DNA of 20,433 bases from Candidatus Puniceispirillum sp. Its GTDB lineage: Bacteria; Pseudomonadota; Alphaproteobacteria; Puniceispirillales; Puniceispirillaceae. Both the position numbers and the translations under genes were made by a program. The notes beneath the pieces are model-generated. The model was not told where the DNA came from. It searched no databases and saw only the letters and a list, made by a program, of their open reading frames with translations. Position 1 is the stretch's first letter; each line of letters starts with the position of its first letter. The DNA lies in contig JABJBD010000038.1 of NCBI GenBank assembly GCA_018668795.1, positions 1 to 20,433 on the forward strand. The letters are read 5' to 3'. Below are positions 1 through 8,721 of this stretch, piece by piece.

Positions 1-548
1 AAAATAAGAAGCTTGATTTTGTCTGGTTGCTTGGCGCTGACGAAGTCGATATTGATCGACTGGATGGCGCGTTTGTTGTCTATCAAGGGCATCATGGTGA
101 TAAAGGTGCGCATGGTGCCGACGTAGTGTTGCCTGGTGCGGCTTATACTGAAAAAGACGGTATCTATGTAAATACCGAAGGGCGCGTTCAATATTCCAAC
201 CGTGCGGCATTCCCGCCAGGTGAAGCTAGAGAAGACTGGGCTATTATTCGTGCCTTTTCCGGTCACATCAATAAAACCATCGGCATGGATAGTTTATCTG
301 AAGTGCGCGAAGCCTTGTGTGAAGCCTATCCACATTTTGCTGAAGGCGATGCTATTGCTAATGCAAAATGGTCAAAGTTTGGTGGCCGTGGCAAGATGGA
401 TGCTACACCGATCACCAATAGCCTTGATAATTTCCATATGACATGTGCGATTAGCCGTGCATCCGAAACGATGGCTGAATGTCGTAAAGCATTGCTGGAT
501 GACACTGTTGATGAAACAGCCATCTCATCAACAGTGGCGGCGGAGTAG
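1..548 (+). CDS. nuoG: NADH-quinone oxidoreductase subunit G, C-terminal part (5' end outside window)
   Basis: This is the last ~180 residues of NuoG, the large iron-sulfur subunit of the complex I peripheral arm that passes electrons from NADH through Fe-S clusters toward quinone. The reading frame is open from base 3, so the gene begins upstream of the window. The visible part belongs to the molybdopterin-oxidoreductase-like domain: a YQGHHGDKGAHGADVVLPGA stretch, then AAYTEKDGIYVNTEGR and RAAFPPGEAREDW, which are typical NuoG signatures. The N-terminal 2Fe-2S and 4Fe-4S domains cannot be seen. The gene stops with TAG at 546-548, and nuoH starts 4 bases later, using a CGGAG ribosome site inside the nuoG end. 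Operon position and motifs make the call secure. Confidence 0.95.
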   Translation, partial: NKKLDFVWLLGADEVDIDRLDGAFVVYQGHHGDKGAHGADVVLPGAAYTEKDGIYVNTEGRVQYSNRAAFPPGEAREDWAIIRAFSGHINKTIGMDSLSEVREALCEAYPHFAEGDAIANAKWSKFGGRGKMDATPITNSLDNFHMTCAISRASETMAECRKALLDDTVDETAISSTVAAE

Positions 549-552
549 TTAG

Positions 553-1581
553 ATGATTATGGATTTGATCAATAATGCTGAAATTCGCGCTGTAGCCTGG
601 ATCATAGCACAAATCATGATTGTTGTGGGACCTCTGCTGATCGCTGTGGCTTATCTGACACTTGCCGAACGGCGCGTTATCGGTTTCATGCAACTGCGCA
701 AAGGCCCAAATGTTGTTGGCCCGTTTGGCATGTTCCAACCTTTCGCCGATGCGCTCAAACTGATGGCCAAGGAAACGATTCTGCCAGCTGGTGCCAATAA
801 GGTTGTTTTCATTATTGCGCCGATGCTGACCTTTGTTTTGTCATTGGTCGCGTGGGCTGTGATCCCGTTTGGTGAAGGGCTTGTGATAGCAGATATTAAC
901 GTCGGGATTTTGTATCTGTTTGCGGTGTCCTCGCTTGGTGTCTATGGCGTTATCATGGCTGGATGGGCAAGTAATTCGAAATATGCCTTTCTGGGGGCGT
1001 TGCGGTCAGCCGCGCAGATGGTGTCCTATGAAGTTTCGATGGGACTGGTAATCATCAATGTATTGCTTTGTGCTGGCTCATTAAATTTGAGCGCAATTAT
1101 CGAAGCACAGCGCGGTATGTGGTTTGCCTTGCCGCTATTTCCGATGTTCATCGTGTTCTTCATTTCAACGCTGGCTGAAACAAACCGTGCGCCGTTTGAT
1201 TTACCTGAAGGTGAGTCCGAGCTGGTTGCTGGCTATTTTGTCGAATATTCGTCAATGAGTTTTGCGCTATTCTTCCTTGGCGAATATGCCAATATGATCT
1301 TGATGAGTAGCATGACAGTGATTCTGTTCCTTGGGGGATGGTTGCCGCCATTTGATATTTGGCCGCTGAACATTATTCCTAGCCCGTTATGGTTCATTTT
1401 GAAAATCATGATGGTGTTGTTTGTATTCCTGTGGGTACGCGCAACAACACCACGCTATCGTTATGATCAGTTGATGCGCCTTGGCTGGAAAATATTTTTG
1501 CCATTTTCATTGTTATATGTAGTGGCAACAGCTGGCTTTTTGCTGGCAACTGATCGACTGCCAGCGGTTATCGTTGGTTAG
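553..1581 (+). CDS. nuoH: NADH-quinone oxidoreductase subunit H (complex I membrane anchor / quinone chamber)
   Basis: NuoH (ND1 homologue) is a multi-helix inner-membrane subunit that forms the quinone-binding chamber with NuoB and NuoD and links the peripheral arm to the proton-pumping arm. The 342 residues match the family length. Signatures seen are LAERRVIGFMQLRKGPNVVG near residue 37, KLMAKETILP, the acidic loop AETNRAPFDLPEGESELVAG around residue 207, and the C-terminal RATTPRYRYDQLMRLGWK. At least eight hydrophobic segments are evident. The start is ATG at 553 with CGGAG at 541-545 (7-base spacing); an in-frame ATG at 559 is a less likely alternative. Part of the nuoG-N operon. Confidence 0.97.
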   Translation: MIMDLINNAEIRAVAWIIAQIMIVVGPLLIAVAYLTLAERRVIGFMQLRKGPNVVGPFGMFQPFADALKLMAKETILPAGANKVVFIIAPMLTFVLSLVAWAVIPFGEGLVIADINVGILYLFAVSSLGVYGVIMAGWASNSKYAFLGALRSAAQMVSYEVSMGLVIINVLLCAGSLNLSAIIEAQRGMWFALPLFPMFIVFFISTLAETNRAPFDLPEGESELVAGYFVEYSSMSFALFFLGEYANMILMSSMTVILFLGGWLPPFDIWPLNIIPSPLWFILKIMMVLFVFLWVRATTPRYRYDQLMRLGWKIFLPFSLLYVVATAGFLLATDRLPAVIVG

Positions 1582-1602
1582 GCAGAGGAGAAGGTAAAAG
1601 TC

Positions 1603-2091
1603 ATGCGGATGTTGATGGATTCGGTCAAATCATTCCTGCTTCTTGAGCTTGCCAAAGGCATGTTTCTGACGTTGAAGTATTTTTTCAAACCGAAAGTTAC
1701 AATTAATTATCCTTATGAAAAGGGTAGTTTGTCGCCACGCTTTCGCGGTGAACATGCTTTGCGTCGCTATCCAAATGGAGAAGAGCGCTGTATCGCCTGT
1801 AAATTATGTGAGGCGGTGTGCCCAGCACAGGCGATCACGATCGAAGCTGAACCACGCGATGACGGCAGTCGTCGGACAACACGCTATGACATAGACATGA
1901 CCAAATGTATCTATTGTGGATTTTGTCAGGAAGCCTGTCCGGTCGATGCCATTGTCGAAGGGCCTAATTTTGAGTTTGCGACTGAAACACGCGAAGAGCT
2001 GTATTACGACAAAAACAAATTGCTTGCGAATGGTGATCGTTGGGAAACTGAGATCGCCAGAAATCTTGCCGCCGACGCCAAATGGCGCTGA
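1603..2091 (+). CDS. nuoI: NADH-quinone oxidoreductase subunit I (8Fe ferredoxin-like)
   Basis: NuoI (TYKY homologue) carries clusters N6a and N6b, the electron wire between NuoG and the terminal N2 cluster in NuoB. Two classical 4Fe-4S motifs are present: CIACKLCEAVCP (Cys63, 66, 69, 73) and CIYCGFCQEACP (Cys102, 105, 108, 112). An N-terminal amphipathic region (about residues 8-30) seats it against the membrane arm. The 162-residue length is normal for proteobacteria. The start ATG at 1603 follows a purine-rich GAGGAGAAGG ribosome site at 1585-1594. It lies 21 bases after nuoH and 22 before nuoJ. Confidence 0.97.
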   Translation: MRMLMDSVKSFLLLELAKGMFLTLKYFFKPKVTINYPYEKGSLSPRFRGEHALRRYPNGEERCIACKLCEAVCPAQAITIEAEPRDDGSRRTTRYDIDMTKCIYCGFCQEACPVDAIVEGPNFEFATETREELYYDKNKLLANGDRWETEIARNLAADAKWR

Positions 2092-2113
2092 TCTAGATTG
2101 GAAATGACAGACA

Positions 2114-2719
2114 ATGTTTGAAGCGCTTTTCTTTTATCTGTTTGCGGGCATCATGCTGGCTAGTGCCTTTATGGTCGTGATATCGAAAAACCCTGTATAT
2201 TCAGTGCTTTTTCTTATCCTCGCCTTTTTCAATGCAGCCGGATTATTCGTCCTTATCGGTGCAGAGTTTCTGGCTATGCTTCTGGTAGTTGTCTATGTAG
2301 GCGCGGTTGCTGTTCTGTTCCTGTTTGTCGTGATGATGCTGGATATCAACTTTGCCGAAATGCGCGCGGGCTTTCAGAAATACCTACCGCTTGGCCTGAT
2401 TGTTGGTGGTATTCTGGTGTTTGAGCTGGTGGCAGCAATGTATGGCGATGCCTTTAAGGGGGCAACCTTGCCGGAAGCATCCGAGATTGCCAATACGACG
2501 CGCCTTGGTGGGGTGCTTTACACCAAATATATATATCTGTTTCAAGTTGCAGGTCTGATCTTGCTGGTTGCCATGATTGGTGCCATTTCATTGACCATGC
2601 GGCATCGTCCGGGGGTTCGTCGCCAGGTGGTGGCCGAGCAGAATATGCGCCGCCGTGAGGACACTGTTGAGATTGTCAGTGTGCCAGTTGGCAAAGCGCC
2701 ACCGCGGCAGGAAAGTTAA
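2114..2719 (+). CDS. nuoJ: NADH-quinone oxidoreductase subunit J
   Basis: NuoJ (ND6 homologue) is a membrane subunit beside NuoH and NuoK; its third helix contains the pi-bulge involved in coupling quinone reduction to proton translocation. The 201 residues contain five hydrophobic segments, including the conserved VVVYVGAVAVLFLFVVMML stretch around residue 60 that marks the family. The C-terminus (HRPGVRRQVVAEQNMRRRED onward) is a charged cytoplasmic tail. The start ATG at 2114 has GGAA at 2100-2103 as a modest ribosome site. The stop at 2719 is four bases before the nuoK start codon. Confidence 0.95.
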   Translation: MFEALFFYLFAGIMLASAFMVVISKNPVYSVLFLILAFFNAAGLFVLIGAEFLAMLLVVVYVGAVAVLFLFVVMMLDINFAEMRAGFQKYLPLGLIVGGILVFELVAAMYGDAFKGATLPEASEIANTTRLGGVLYTKYIYLFQVAGLILLVAMIGAISLTMRHRPGVRRQVVAEQNMRRREDTVEIVSVPVGKAPPRQES

Positions 2720-2723
2720 AGTT

Positions 2724-3035
2724 ATGATGGAATTAACGCTTAATCATTATCTAGCCTGTTCGGCGATTCTTTTTGCGATGGGGATATTTGGTATCTTTTT
2801 GAACCGTAAGAACGTAATCACGATCCTGATGTCAATTGAACTGATGTTGCTGGCTGTGAATATAAATATGGTGGCTTTTTCAGCTTATAACGGTGATCTA
2901 GAAGGGCAGGTATTCTCGTTGTTTATATTGACGGTGGCAGCGGCCGAAGCGGCTATTGGCCTTGCTATTCTGGTGGTGTTCTTCCGCAATCGTGGATCGA
3001 TCGCTGTTGAAGATGTTAATATGATGAAGGGCTAG
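2724..3035 (+). CDS. nuoK: NADH-quinone oxidoreductase subunit K
   Basis: NuoK (ND4L homologue) is a three-helix membrane subunit that forms part of the half-channel next to NuoN. The two conserved membrane glutamates of the proton path are visible: Glu39 in MSIELMLLAVN and Glu at about residue 75 in TVAAAEAAIGLAI. The product is 103 residues from ATG 2724, or 102 from the adjacent ATG 2727; family length is about 100. The frame is open further upstream inside nuoJ, but a longer start would add residues foreign to NuoK. Purine-rich GGCAGGAAAG at 2706-2715 serves as ribosome site. Confidence 0.95.
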   Translation: MMELTLNHYLACSAILFAMGIFGIFLNRKNVITILMSIELMLLAVNINMVAFSAYNGDLEGQVFSLFILTVAAAEAAIGLAILVVFFRNRGSIAVEDVNMMKG

Positions 3036-3041
3036 GGCGAT

Positions 3042-4976
3042 ATGTACGCATCCATAGTATTTTTGCCGCTTATAGGCTCTGTAATCGCAGGCATTCTGAG
3101 TCTGGGAAACCATGATAAGGCAGCTGAACGAATAACAATCGCTGGTTTATTGTTGTCACTTTTATTCTCTATCTTTGCCTTTGCCGAGGTTGCCATTGGT
3201 GGCCAACCTATCACGATCAATCTATCGCGCTGGATCGTATCAGGTGATTTTGAGGCACATTGGCGGCTTCGCTTTGATACGTTGACAGCTGTTATGCTGA
3301 TTGTTGTGACAGGCGTATCATCGATGGTGCATATCTATTCAGTTGGCTACATGTCACATGATAAAGCCCGCGCGCGCTTTATGTCCTATCTTAGCCTGTT
3401 CACCTTTGCCATGTTGATGCTGGTAACAGCTGATAATCTTGTACAGTTGTTCTTTGGCTGGGAAGGTGTGGGCGTTGCATCTTATCTGCTGATTGGTTTT
3501 TGGTATCATAAAGAGTCAGCCCATACGGCGGCGATGAAAGCTTTTGTGGTCAACCGTGTTGGGGATTTTGGCTTTGCGCTTGGTATTTTAGCTGTTTATG
3601 CCTTGTTTGGGTCGATTCAGTTTGACGATATTTTTGCCAAAGCTGCTCTTTATGTTGATGCAGACGTAAATTTCTTGGGCATGAGCTTGCCAGCATTGGA
3701 AGTGGCGGGAATATTGCTGTTTATCGGTGCAATGGGTAAATCTGCCCAACTGGGTCTGCATACATGGTTGCCTGATGCGATGGAAGGCCCGACGCCTGTT
3801 TCAGCGCTTATACATGCCGCGACAATGGTAACTGCTGGTGTCTTTATGGTTTGTCGCCTTTCTCCAGTGCTTGAATATGCGCCATTCACGCTTGACGTTA
3901 TTACAGTTATTGGCGGTATGACTGCGATTTTTGCCGCTACTGTTGGCATGACACAGTTCGATATCAAACGTGTGATTGCCTATTCAACTTGTTCACAGCT
4001 TGGCTATATGTTCTTTGCCGCGGGTGTGTCAGCTTATCCAGCAGCGATGTTCCATCTTACAACACATGCGTTTTTCAAGGCTTTACTGTTCCTTGGGGCG
4101 GGATCGGTCATACATGCGATGTCTGACGAACAGGATCTGCGCAATATGGGTGGTATTTGGAAAAAGATACCTGTGACTTATGTAATGATGTGGGTGGGGT
4201 CACTGGCGCTGGCTGGGTTTCCATTTTTTGCCGGTTTCTATTCAAAGGATATGATTCTCGAAGCTGCATTTGCGGCACAGACATCGGTTGGAAGTTTTGC
4301 TTTCTGGATGGGATGTGCGGCGGCGTTTTTGACAGCTTTCTATAGCTGGCGTCTTTTGATTATGGCGTTTCACGGTAAGCCGCGCGCGTCAGCCGAAGTG
4401 ATGTCGAAGGTACATGAATCACCAACAGTTATGACCTTGCCATTGTTTGTTCTTGCGCTGGGTGCAATTTTCTCTGGCTGGCTTGGTTATGAGCTGTTTG
4501 TTGGCCATGATATGGCATCATTCTGGGGTGACTCAATTTTCATTCTGCCAACACATACGGCCATGGAAAACGCGCATTATGTTCCAAGCTGGGTAAAGTT
4601 GCTGCCAGTCGTGCTGGCGACAAGCGGTGTTTTGCTGGCGGTCTTGTTCTATGCTGTTCTTACCGATATGCCAGCACGAGTAGCAAAAGCCTTTTCACCC
4701 CTTCATACACTGTTTTACAACAAGTGGTATTTTGACGAAATTTATGATGCTTTGCTGGTTAAGCCTGCGGTGCGGATTGGTGCAGTCCTGTGGCAGCGTG
4801 GTGACCGAGATACGATTGATGGCTTCGGTCCGGATGGTATGTCGGTGCTGGTACTTCGGATTTCTGGTTATTGTTCGCGAATTCAATCCGGATTTGTTTT
4901 CCACTACGCTTTTGCCATGCTGATCGGCGTTGTTGTGCTGGTGAGCTGGTTTTATTTTCGCCTAAAAGGAATTTAA
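3042..4976 (+). CDS. nuoL: NADH-quinone oxidoreductase subunit L (antiporter-like, distal)
   Basis: NuoL (ND5 homologue) is the distal Mrp-antiporter-like proton pump of the membrane arm and carries the long lateral helix at its C-terminus. The 644 residues suit the family. Signatures include LFFGWEGVGVASYLLIGFW near residue 138, with the conserved glutamate; MGKSAQLGLHTWLPDAMEGP near residue 230, followed by TPVSALIHAATMVTAGVFM; and KRVIAYSTCSQLGYMF near residue 309. A second half of hydrophobic segments ends in a final C-terminal anchor helix. ATG 3042 lies six bases after the nuoK stop, with AGGG at 3034-3037 as ribosome site. The stop codon directly abuts the first possible nuoM start. 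Confidence 0.97.
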   Translation: MYASIVFLPLIGSVIAGILSLGNHDKAAERITIAGLLLSLLFSIFAFAEVAIGGQPITINLSRWIVSGDFEAHWRLRFDTLTAVMLIVVTGVSSMVHIYSVGYMSHDKARARFMSYLSLFTFAMLMLVTADNLVQLFFGWEGVGVASYLLIGFWYHKESAHTAAMKAFVVNRVGDFGFALGILAVYALFGSIQFDDIFAKAALYVDADVNFLGMSLPALEVAGILLFIGAMGKSAQLGLHTWLPDAMEGPTPVSALIHAATMVTAGVFMVCRLSPVLEYAPFTLDVITVIGGMTAIFAATVGMTQFDIKRVIAYSTCSQLGYMFFAAGVSAYPAAMFHLTTHAFFKALLFLGAGSVIHAMSDEQDLRNMGGIWKKIPVTYVMMWVGSLALAGFPFFAGFYSKDMILEAAFAAQTSVGSFAFWMGCAAAFLTAFYSWRLLIMAFHGKPRASAEVMSKVHESPTVMTLPLFVLALGAIFSGWLGYELFVGHDMASFWGDSIFILPTHTAMENAHYVPSWVKLLPVVLATSGVLLAVLFYAVLTDMPARVAKAFSPLHTLFYNKWYFDEIYDALLVKPAVRIGAVLWQRGDRDTIDGFGPDGMSVLVLRISGYCSRIQSGFVFHYAFAMLIGVVVLVSWFYFRLKGI

Positions 4977-4979
4977 GTG

Positions 4980-6485
4980 ATGATCGATAATTGGCCTTTA
5001 CTGACAATCATCACCTTCCTTCCTTTGGCGGGTGTGATCTTCTTGCTAATGATCAAGGGTGACGATGACGTCATTGCTAATAATGCTCGTAGTGTAACGC
5101 TGTGGATCACAGGTTTTAATTTTATCGTTTCTTTAGCGCTCTTGCTTGGTTTTGATAGTGATGTAGCTGGTTATCAGTTCGAGGAATTTGCGGAATGGTT
5201 GCCTAATACAGGCATTAATTATCATATGGGTGTTGATGGCATTTCGATGCCCTTTGTCCTGCTTTCTACTTTTTTGACGCCGCTTGCCGTATTGGCAAGT
5301 TGGCGCGCCATTACACATCGTGTACGCGAATATATGATCGCCTTTCTTGTGCTTGAAACGATGATGATTGGCATGTTTGTCTCGCTAGACATGCTTATGT
5401 TCTATCTTTTCTTTGAAGCAGTACTGATTCCGATGTTCCTGATTATTGGAATATGGGGTGGCGCAAGGCGGGTTTATGCGGCGTTTAAATTTTTCCTGTT
5501 TACGTTGTTAGGCTCGGTGCTGATGCTGGTATGCATGCTTGTCATGTATGTGCAGACAGACACAACAGATATACCGATGCTGACTGCGCATAGCTTTGGT
5601 ACGGGGATGCAATTCTGGTTATTCCTTGGGTTTTTTGCATCTTTTGCGGTCAAGGTACCAATGTGGCCAGTTCATACATGGCTACCAGACGCGCATGTTG
5701 AGGCACCGACGGCGGGGTCGATGATACTTGCCGGTGTTCTATTGAAGATGGGGGGCTATGGATTCCTGCGGTTCTCATTGCCTATGTTTCCGCATGCGTC
5801 TGAATTGTTTGCACCACTCATTTTTGCTCTATCTGTAATTGCGGTGATCTATACGTCACTTGTGGCACTGGCGCAGTCAGATATGAAAAAGATGATTGCC
5901 TATTCATCGGTTGCGCATATGGGGTTTGTCACGATCGGTATCTTCACATTTACCGAACAGGGTATTGCTGGCGCGATGTTCCAGATGATTAGTCATGGTC
6001 TTGTATCCGCGGCATTGTTCTTTTGTGTTGGTGTTGTTTATGACCGTCTTCATACACGTGAAATTGATGCTTATGGGGGTGTCGCCAAGGTTATGCCGCG
6101 CTATGCCGTGTTTTTTATGTTTATGATGCTTGCTTCGGTTGGTTTGCCGGGAACAAGCGGTTTTGTTGGCGAAATGCTGGTTCTTGTCGGGGCATGGAAA
6201 GCAAGCACATGGGTTGCGTTTTTCACCGCCACAGGTCTTGTGCTTGGCGCTACATATATGTTGTGGCTGTATCGCCGGGTTATGTTTGGTAACGTTAACA
6301 AGGCTGAAGTCCAATCAATGGAGCCGATGCAAATGCGGGAATTAGGCATTTTTGTTCCCATCAGCATTTTGGTTTTGGTGTTTGGTATCTATCCGGCATT
6401 TTTGCTGGATGTAATGGCTGTTTCGATTCAATTGTTAATTGATGAATTGGCGGTAAGTGGTGTTGCGCTCGTCGCATCTAATTAG
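4980..6485 (+). CDS. nuoM: NADH-quinone oxidoreductase subunit M (antiporter-like)
   Basis: NuoM (ND4 homologue) is the middle antiporter-like proton pump of complex I. The essential glutamate in FYLFFEAVLIPMFLIIGIWG lies near residue 145. The motif WPVHTWLPDAHVEAPTAGS sits near residue 230 and is followed by ILAGVLLKMGGYG. KKMIAYSSVAHMGFV follows near residue 303. Two starts are possible: GTG 4977, immediately after the nuoL stop, or ATG 4980. I chose the ATG because AAAAGGA (4964-4970) is then nine bases away and ATG is usual in this operon. Either gives about 501 residues, normal for NuoM. Confidence 0.96.
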   Translation: MIDNWPLLTIITFLPLAGVIFLLMIKGDDDVIANNARSVTLWITGFNFIVSLALLLGFDSDVAGYQFEEFAEWLPNTGINYHMGVDGISMPFVLLSTFLTPLAVLASWRAITHRVREYMIAFLVLETMMIGMFVSLDMLMFYLFFEAVLIPMFLIIGIWGGARRVYAAFKFFLFTLLGSVLMLVCMLVMYVQTDTTDIPMLTAHSFGTGMQFWLFLGFFASFAVKVPMWPVHTWLPDAHVEAPTAGSMILAGVLLKMGGYGFLRFSLPMFPHASELFAPLIFALSVIAVIYTSLVALAQSDMKKMIAYSSVAHMGFVTIGIFTFTEQGIAGAMFQMISHGLVSAALFFCVGVVYDRLHTREIDAYGGVAKVMPRYAVFFMFMMLASVGLPGTSGFVGEMLVLVGAWKASTWVAFFTATGLVLGATYMLWLYRRVMFGNVNKAEVQSMEPMQMRELGIFVPISILVLVFGIYPAFLLDVMAVSIQLLIDELAVSGVALVASN

Positions 6486-6517
6486 ACTCATATTTGTTCT
6501 CAAGGAGAACGGCACTC

Positions 6518-7969
6518 ATGTTCGAAATAAATGATATTTTGCCTGCTCTTCCAGAAATGCTTCTGGCGTGTGTTGCGCTTTTGCTTGTTCTGGTAGCTGC
6601 CTATGGAGGCGAAGGTGCTACGAATGCAAAGCGGGTCTGTTCGATTGCTTTGGTCGCAATTGTGATTGCGGCAGTAATGTTATGGCAGGGTAATGATATC
6701 CAGACCACAGCCTTTTCTGGCATGTTCAGCGCTGATTCATTTAGTTCATATATGAAGTTGCTGGTGTTAATGGGTGCATTTGCTGCCCTATACATGTCGA
6801 TCAGTCCGTTGGAACAGGATGATATTAACAAGCCTGAATTCAGCTTGCTTGTCTTATTGGCGGTTGTTGGCATGATGCTGATGATTTCGGCAAATGACCT
6901 GATGTCGCTTTATATGGCTGTTGAATTGCAATCTCTGCCACTCTACGTCGTTGCAGCTATGCGGACAAATTCACTGCGTTCATCCGAAGCTGGATTGAAA
7001 TATTTTCTGCTTGGCGCACTATCATCTGGCATGTTGCTCTATGGCGCGTCTCTGGTTTATGGATTTGCGGGAACAACCAGCTTTGACGGCATATCTGCAG
7101 CTGTTGCGACAGGTGCATTACCAGTGGTCTTTGTCATAGGCATGGTATTTATGATTTGCGGGATCGCATTCAAAATATCAGCAGCACCGTTCCACATGTG
7201 GACACCAGATGTTTATGAAGGCTCACCAACACCTGTGACAGCCTTGTTTGCCATCGCTCCAAAGGTAGCGGCAATGGCGCTGATGATGCGTCTGACTTAT
7301 GGCGCCTTTGGTCCAATAGCCGTAGAATGGTCACAGGTTCTTGTTGCTTTATCGATCACATCAATGGTCATTGGTGCGTTTGGTGCGATTATGCAGACAG
7401 ACATAAAGCGGATGATGGCCTATTCATCAATTGCGCATATGGGCTATGCGTTAGCGGGACTGGCGGCAGGATCACATGCTGGTGTGCTGGGTGTCATGAT
7501 TTATATGACAGGTTATATTTTTATGGGTGCTGGTACTTTTGCTATCATTCTGATGATGCGCCGTGAAGGCAAGGCCGCTAGCCGAATTGAAGATTTGCGA
7601 GGTCTGTCAAAAACACATCCGTTATTTGCTATTGGCTTGTTGGTCATGATGTTTTCGATGGCAGGTATTCCGCCATTAGCTGGCTTTTTTGGCAAGTGGT
7701 ATGTTTTTCTAGCAGCAGTCAATGCGGGTCTGATTCCGCTAGCCGTTATCGGCGTGGTCATGTCGGTTGTTGGAGCGTTCTATTATTTGCGCATTATCCG
7801 TATGATGTATTTTGAAGAAAGTGACAATCCGCTGGATAGTGAACTGCCGATGTCGAATCGATTGGTGCTGACAGTTTCGCTTGGCGTCATTCTTCTGTTT
7901 TTTGCCGGCCTTGGCAGTTTGCTTGGGGTAGCTGACATGGCGGCCACAACATTGATGGCTAGCAACTAG
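6518..7969 (+). CDS. nuoN: NADH-quinone oxidoreductase subunit N (antiporter-like)
   Basis: NuoN (ND2 homologue) is the antiporter-like pump nearest NuoK and the last gene of the nuo operon. Visible signatures are a SLYMAVELQSLPLYVVAA segment with the conserved glutamate, FHMWTPDVYEGSPTPVTA near residue 224, and KRMMAYSSIAHMGYALAG. The frame is open to a TTG at 6494, but ATG 6518 is preferred: a perfect AAGGAG lies at 6502-6507, ten bases ahead, and the N-terminus MFEINDILPALPE matches the family. This gives 483 residues. No terminator is visible before birA 11 bases downstream, so read-through into the cofactor genes is likely. Confidence 0.96.
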   Translation: MFEINDILPALPEMLLACVALLLVLVAAYGGEGATNAKRVCSIALVAIVIAAVMLWQGNDIQTTAFSGMFSADSFSSYMKLLVLMGAFAALYMSISPLEQDDINKPEFSLLVLLAVVGMMLMISANDLMSLYMAVELQSLPLYVVAAMRTNSLRSSEAGLKYFLLGALSSGMLLYGASLVYGFAGTTSFDGISAAVATGALPVVFVIGMVFMICGIAFKISAAPFHMWTPDVYEGSPTPVTALFAIAPKVAAMALMMRLTYGAFGPIAVEWSQVLVALSITSMVIGAFGAIMQTDIKRMMAYSSIAHMGYALAGLAAGSHAGVLGVMIYMTGYIFMGAGTFAIILMMRREGKAASRIEDLRGLSKTHPLFAIGLLVMMFSMAGIPPLAGFFGKWYVFLAAVNAGLIPLAVIGVVMSVVGAFYYLRIIRMMYFEESDNPLDSELPMSNRLVLTVSLGVILLFFAGLGSLLGVADMAATTLMASN

Positions 7970-7980
7970 GATCAAACCAT

Positions 7981-8721
7981 ATGGTGACAAGCGTAGCTTG
8001 GACATTTTCCACCGCCGATGTCGCCGAATCATCATCTGATCTTGCCCATAAAGCTGCGCTTGATGGGGCGCCAACAGGTACCGGTTTTCTGGTGGGTGAA
8101 CAAACTGCTGGACGCGGCCGACGAGGCCGAACATGGCTTTCACCCCAAGGGGGAATGTATCTGTCGGTAGTTCTGCGGCCTGAAATGGACAAACGGCATT
8201 GGCCGTTATTGTCTTTTGTGGCGGCATTGGCGGCGCGTGAAACGATCGATCATGTGCTTGTATCACATCAGCCTAAAGTGAAATGGCCTAATGATATTCT
8301 GGTCGATGGTAGAAAAATTTGCGGTATTCTACTTGAGGGGATGTCAGATGCCCTTATTGTCGGCACGGGGATCAATGTGGCACCGATTCAGGCGATTAAC
8401 CTCATGCCAAATCATATATCACCAACGTCACTTGTCGATCTTGGCGATGATGTCATGACTCCGTCGCTATTGGCGGCGGCCTATATGAATAATCTAGCGC
8501 GGCGTTATGACGAATTTAGCAAAACTGGATTTATACCTGTTCGAAAAGAATGGATGAGACATGCCGCATTCTTGAACGAAGATGTATCTGTTATTGGCAA
8601 TGGCCTATCAGGACATTTTGTGGGTATTGATGATGATGGTTCCATGATGCTGGTTGATGCGTCAGGTAAGACGCACCATATCACTACTGGTGATGTTGTT
8701 TTGATGGGTGATAATAGCTGA
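7981..8721 (+). CDS. birA: Biotin--[acetyl-CoA-carboxylase] ligase
   Basis: This enzyme activates biotin with ATP and attaches it to the lysine of biotin carboxyl carrier proteins in the cytoplasm. The catalytic domain is clear: the biotinoyl-AMP loop GRGRRGR at residues 44-50, PQGGMYLSVVLRP at 55-67, KWPNDILVDGRKICGILLEG at 101-120 and GTGINV at 128-133. The small C-terminal SH3-like domain is recognisable from about residue 190. There is no N-terminal winged helix-turn-helix, so it is a ligase only and not a biotin-operon repressor. At 246 residues it has normal single-function length. AGGA at 7968-7971 precedes ATG 7981. Its stop overlaps the coaX start by one base (TGATG). Confidence 0.95.
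   Translation: MVTSVAWTFSTADVAESSSDLAHKAALDGAPTGTGFLVGEQTAGRGRRGRTWLSPQGGMYLSVVLRPEMDKRHWPLLSFVAALAARETIDHVLVSHQPKVKWPNDILVDGRKICGILLEGMSDALIVGTGINVAPIQAINLMPNHISPTSLVDLGDDVMTPSLLAAAYMNNLARRYDEFSKTGFIPVRKEWMRHAAFLNEDVSVIGNGLSGHFVGIDDDGSMMLVDASGKTHHITTGDVVLMGDNS

Noticed and set aside
5904..6314. 136-residue minus-strand frame inside nuoM
   Set aside because: Cys/His/Lys-rich translation is the usual antisense product of a hydrophobic membrane gene; no independent support.
7981..8110. BirA as a biotin-operon repressor
   Set aside because: The protein begins directly with the catalytic domain; there is no N-terminal helix-turn-helix.
7739..8266. 175-residue minus-strand frame across the nuoN-birA junction
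   Set aside because: Both plus-strand genes are complete with family motifs over the whole span; the frame has low-complexity, basic content and no family resemblance.
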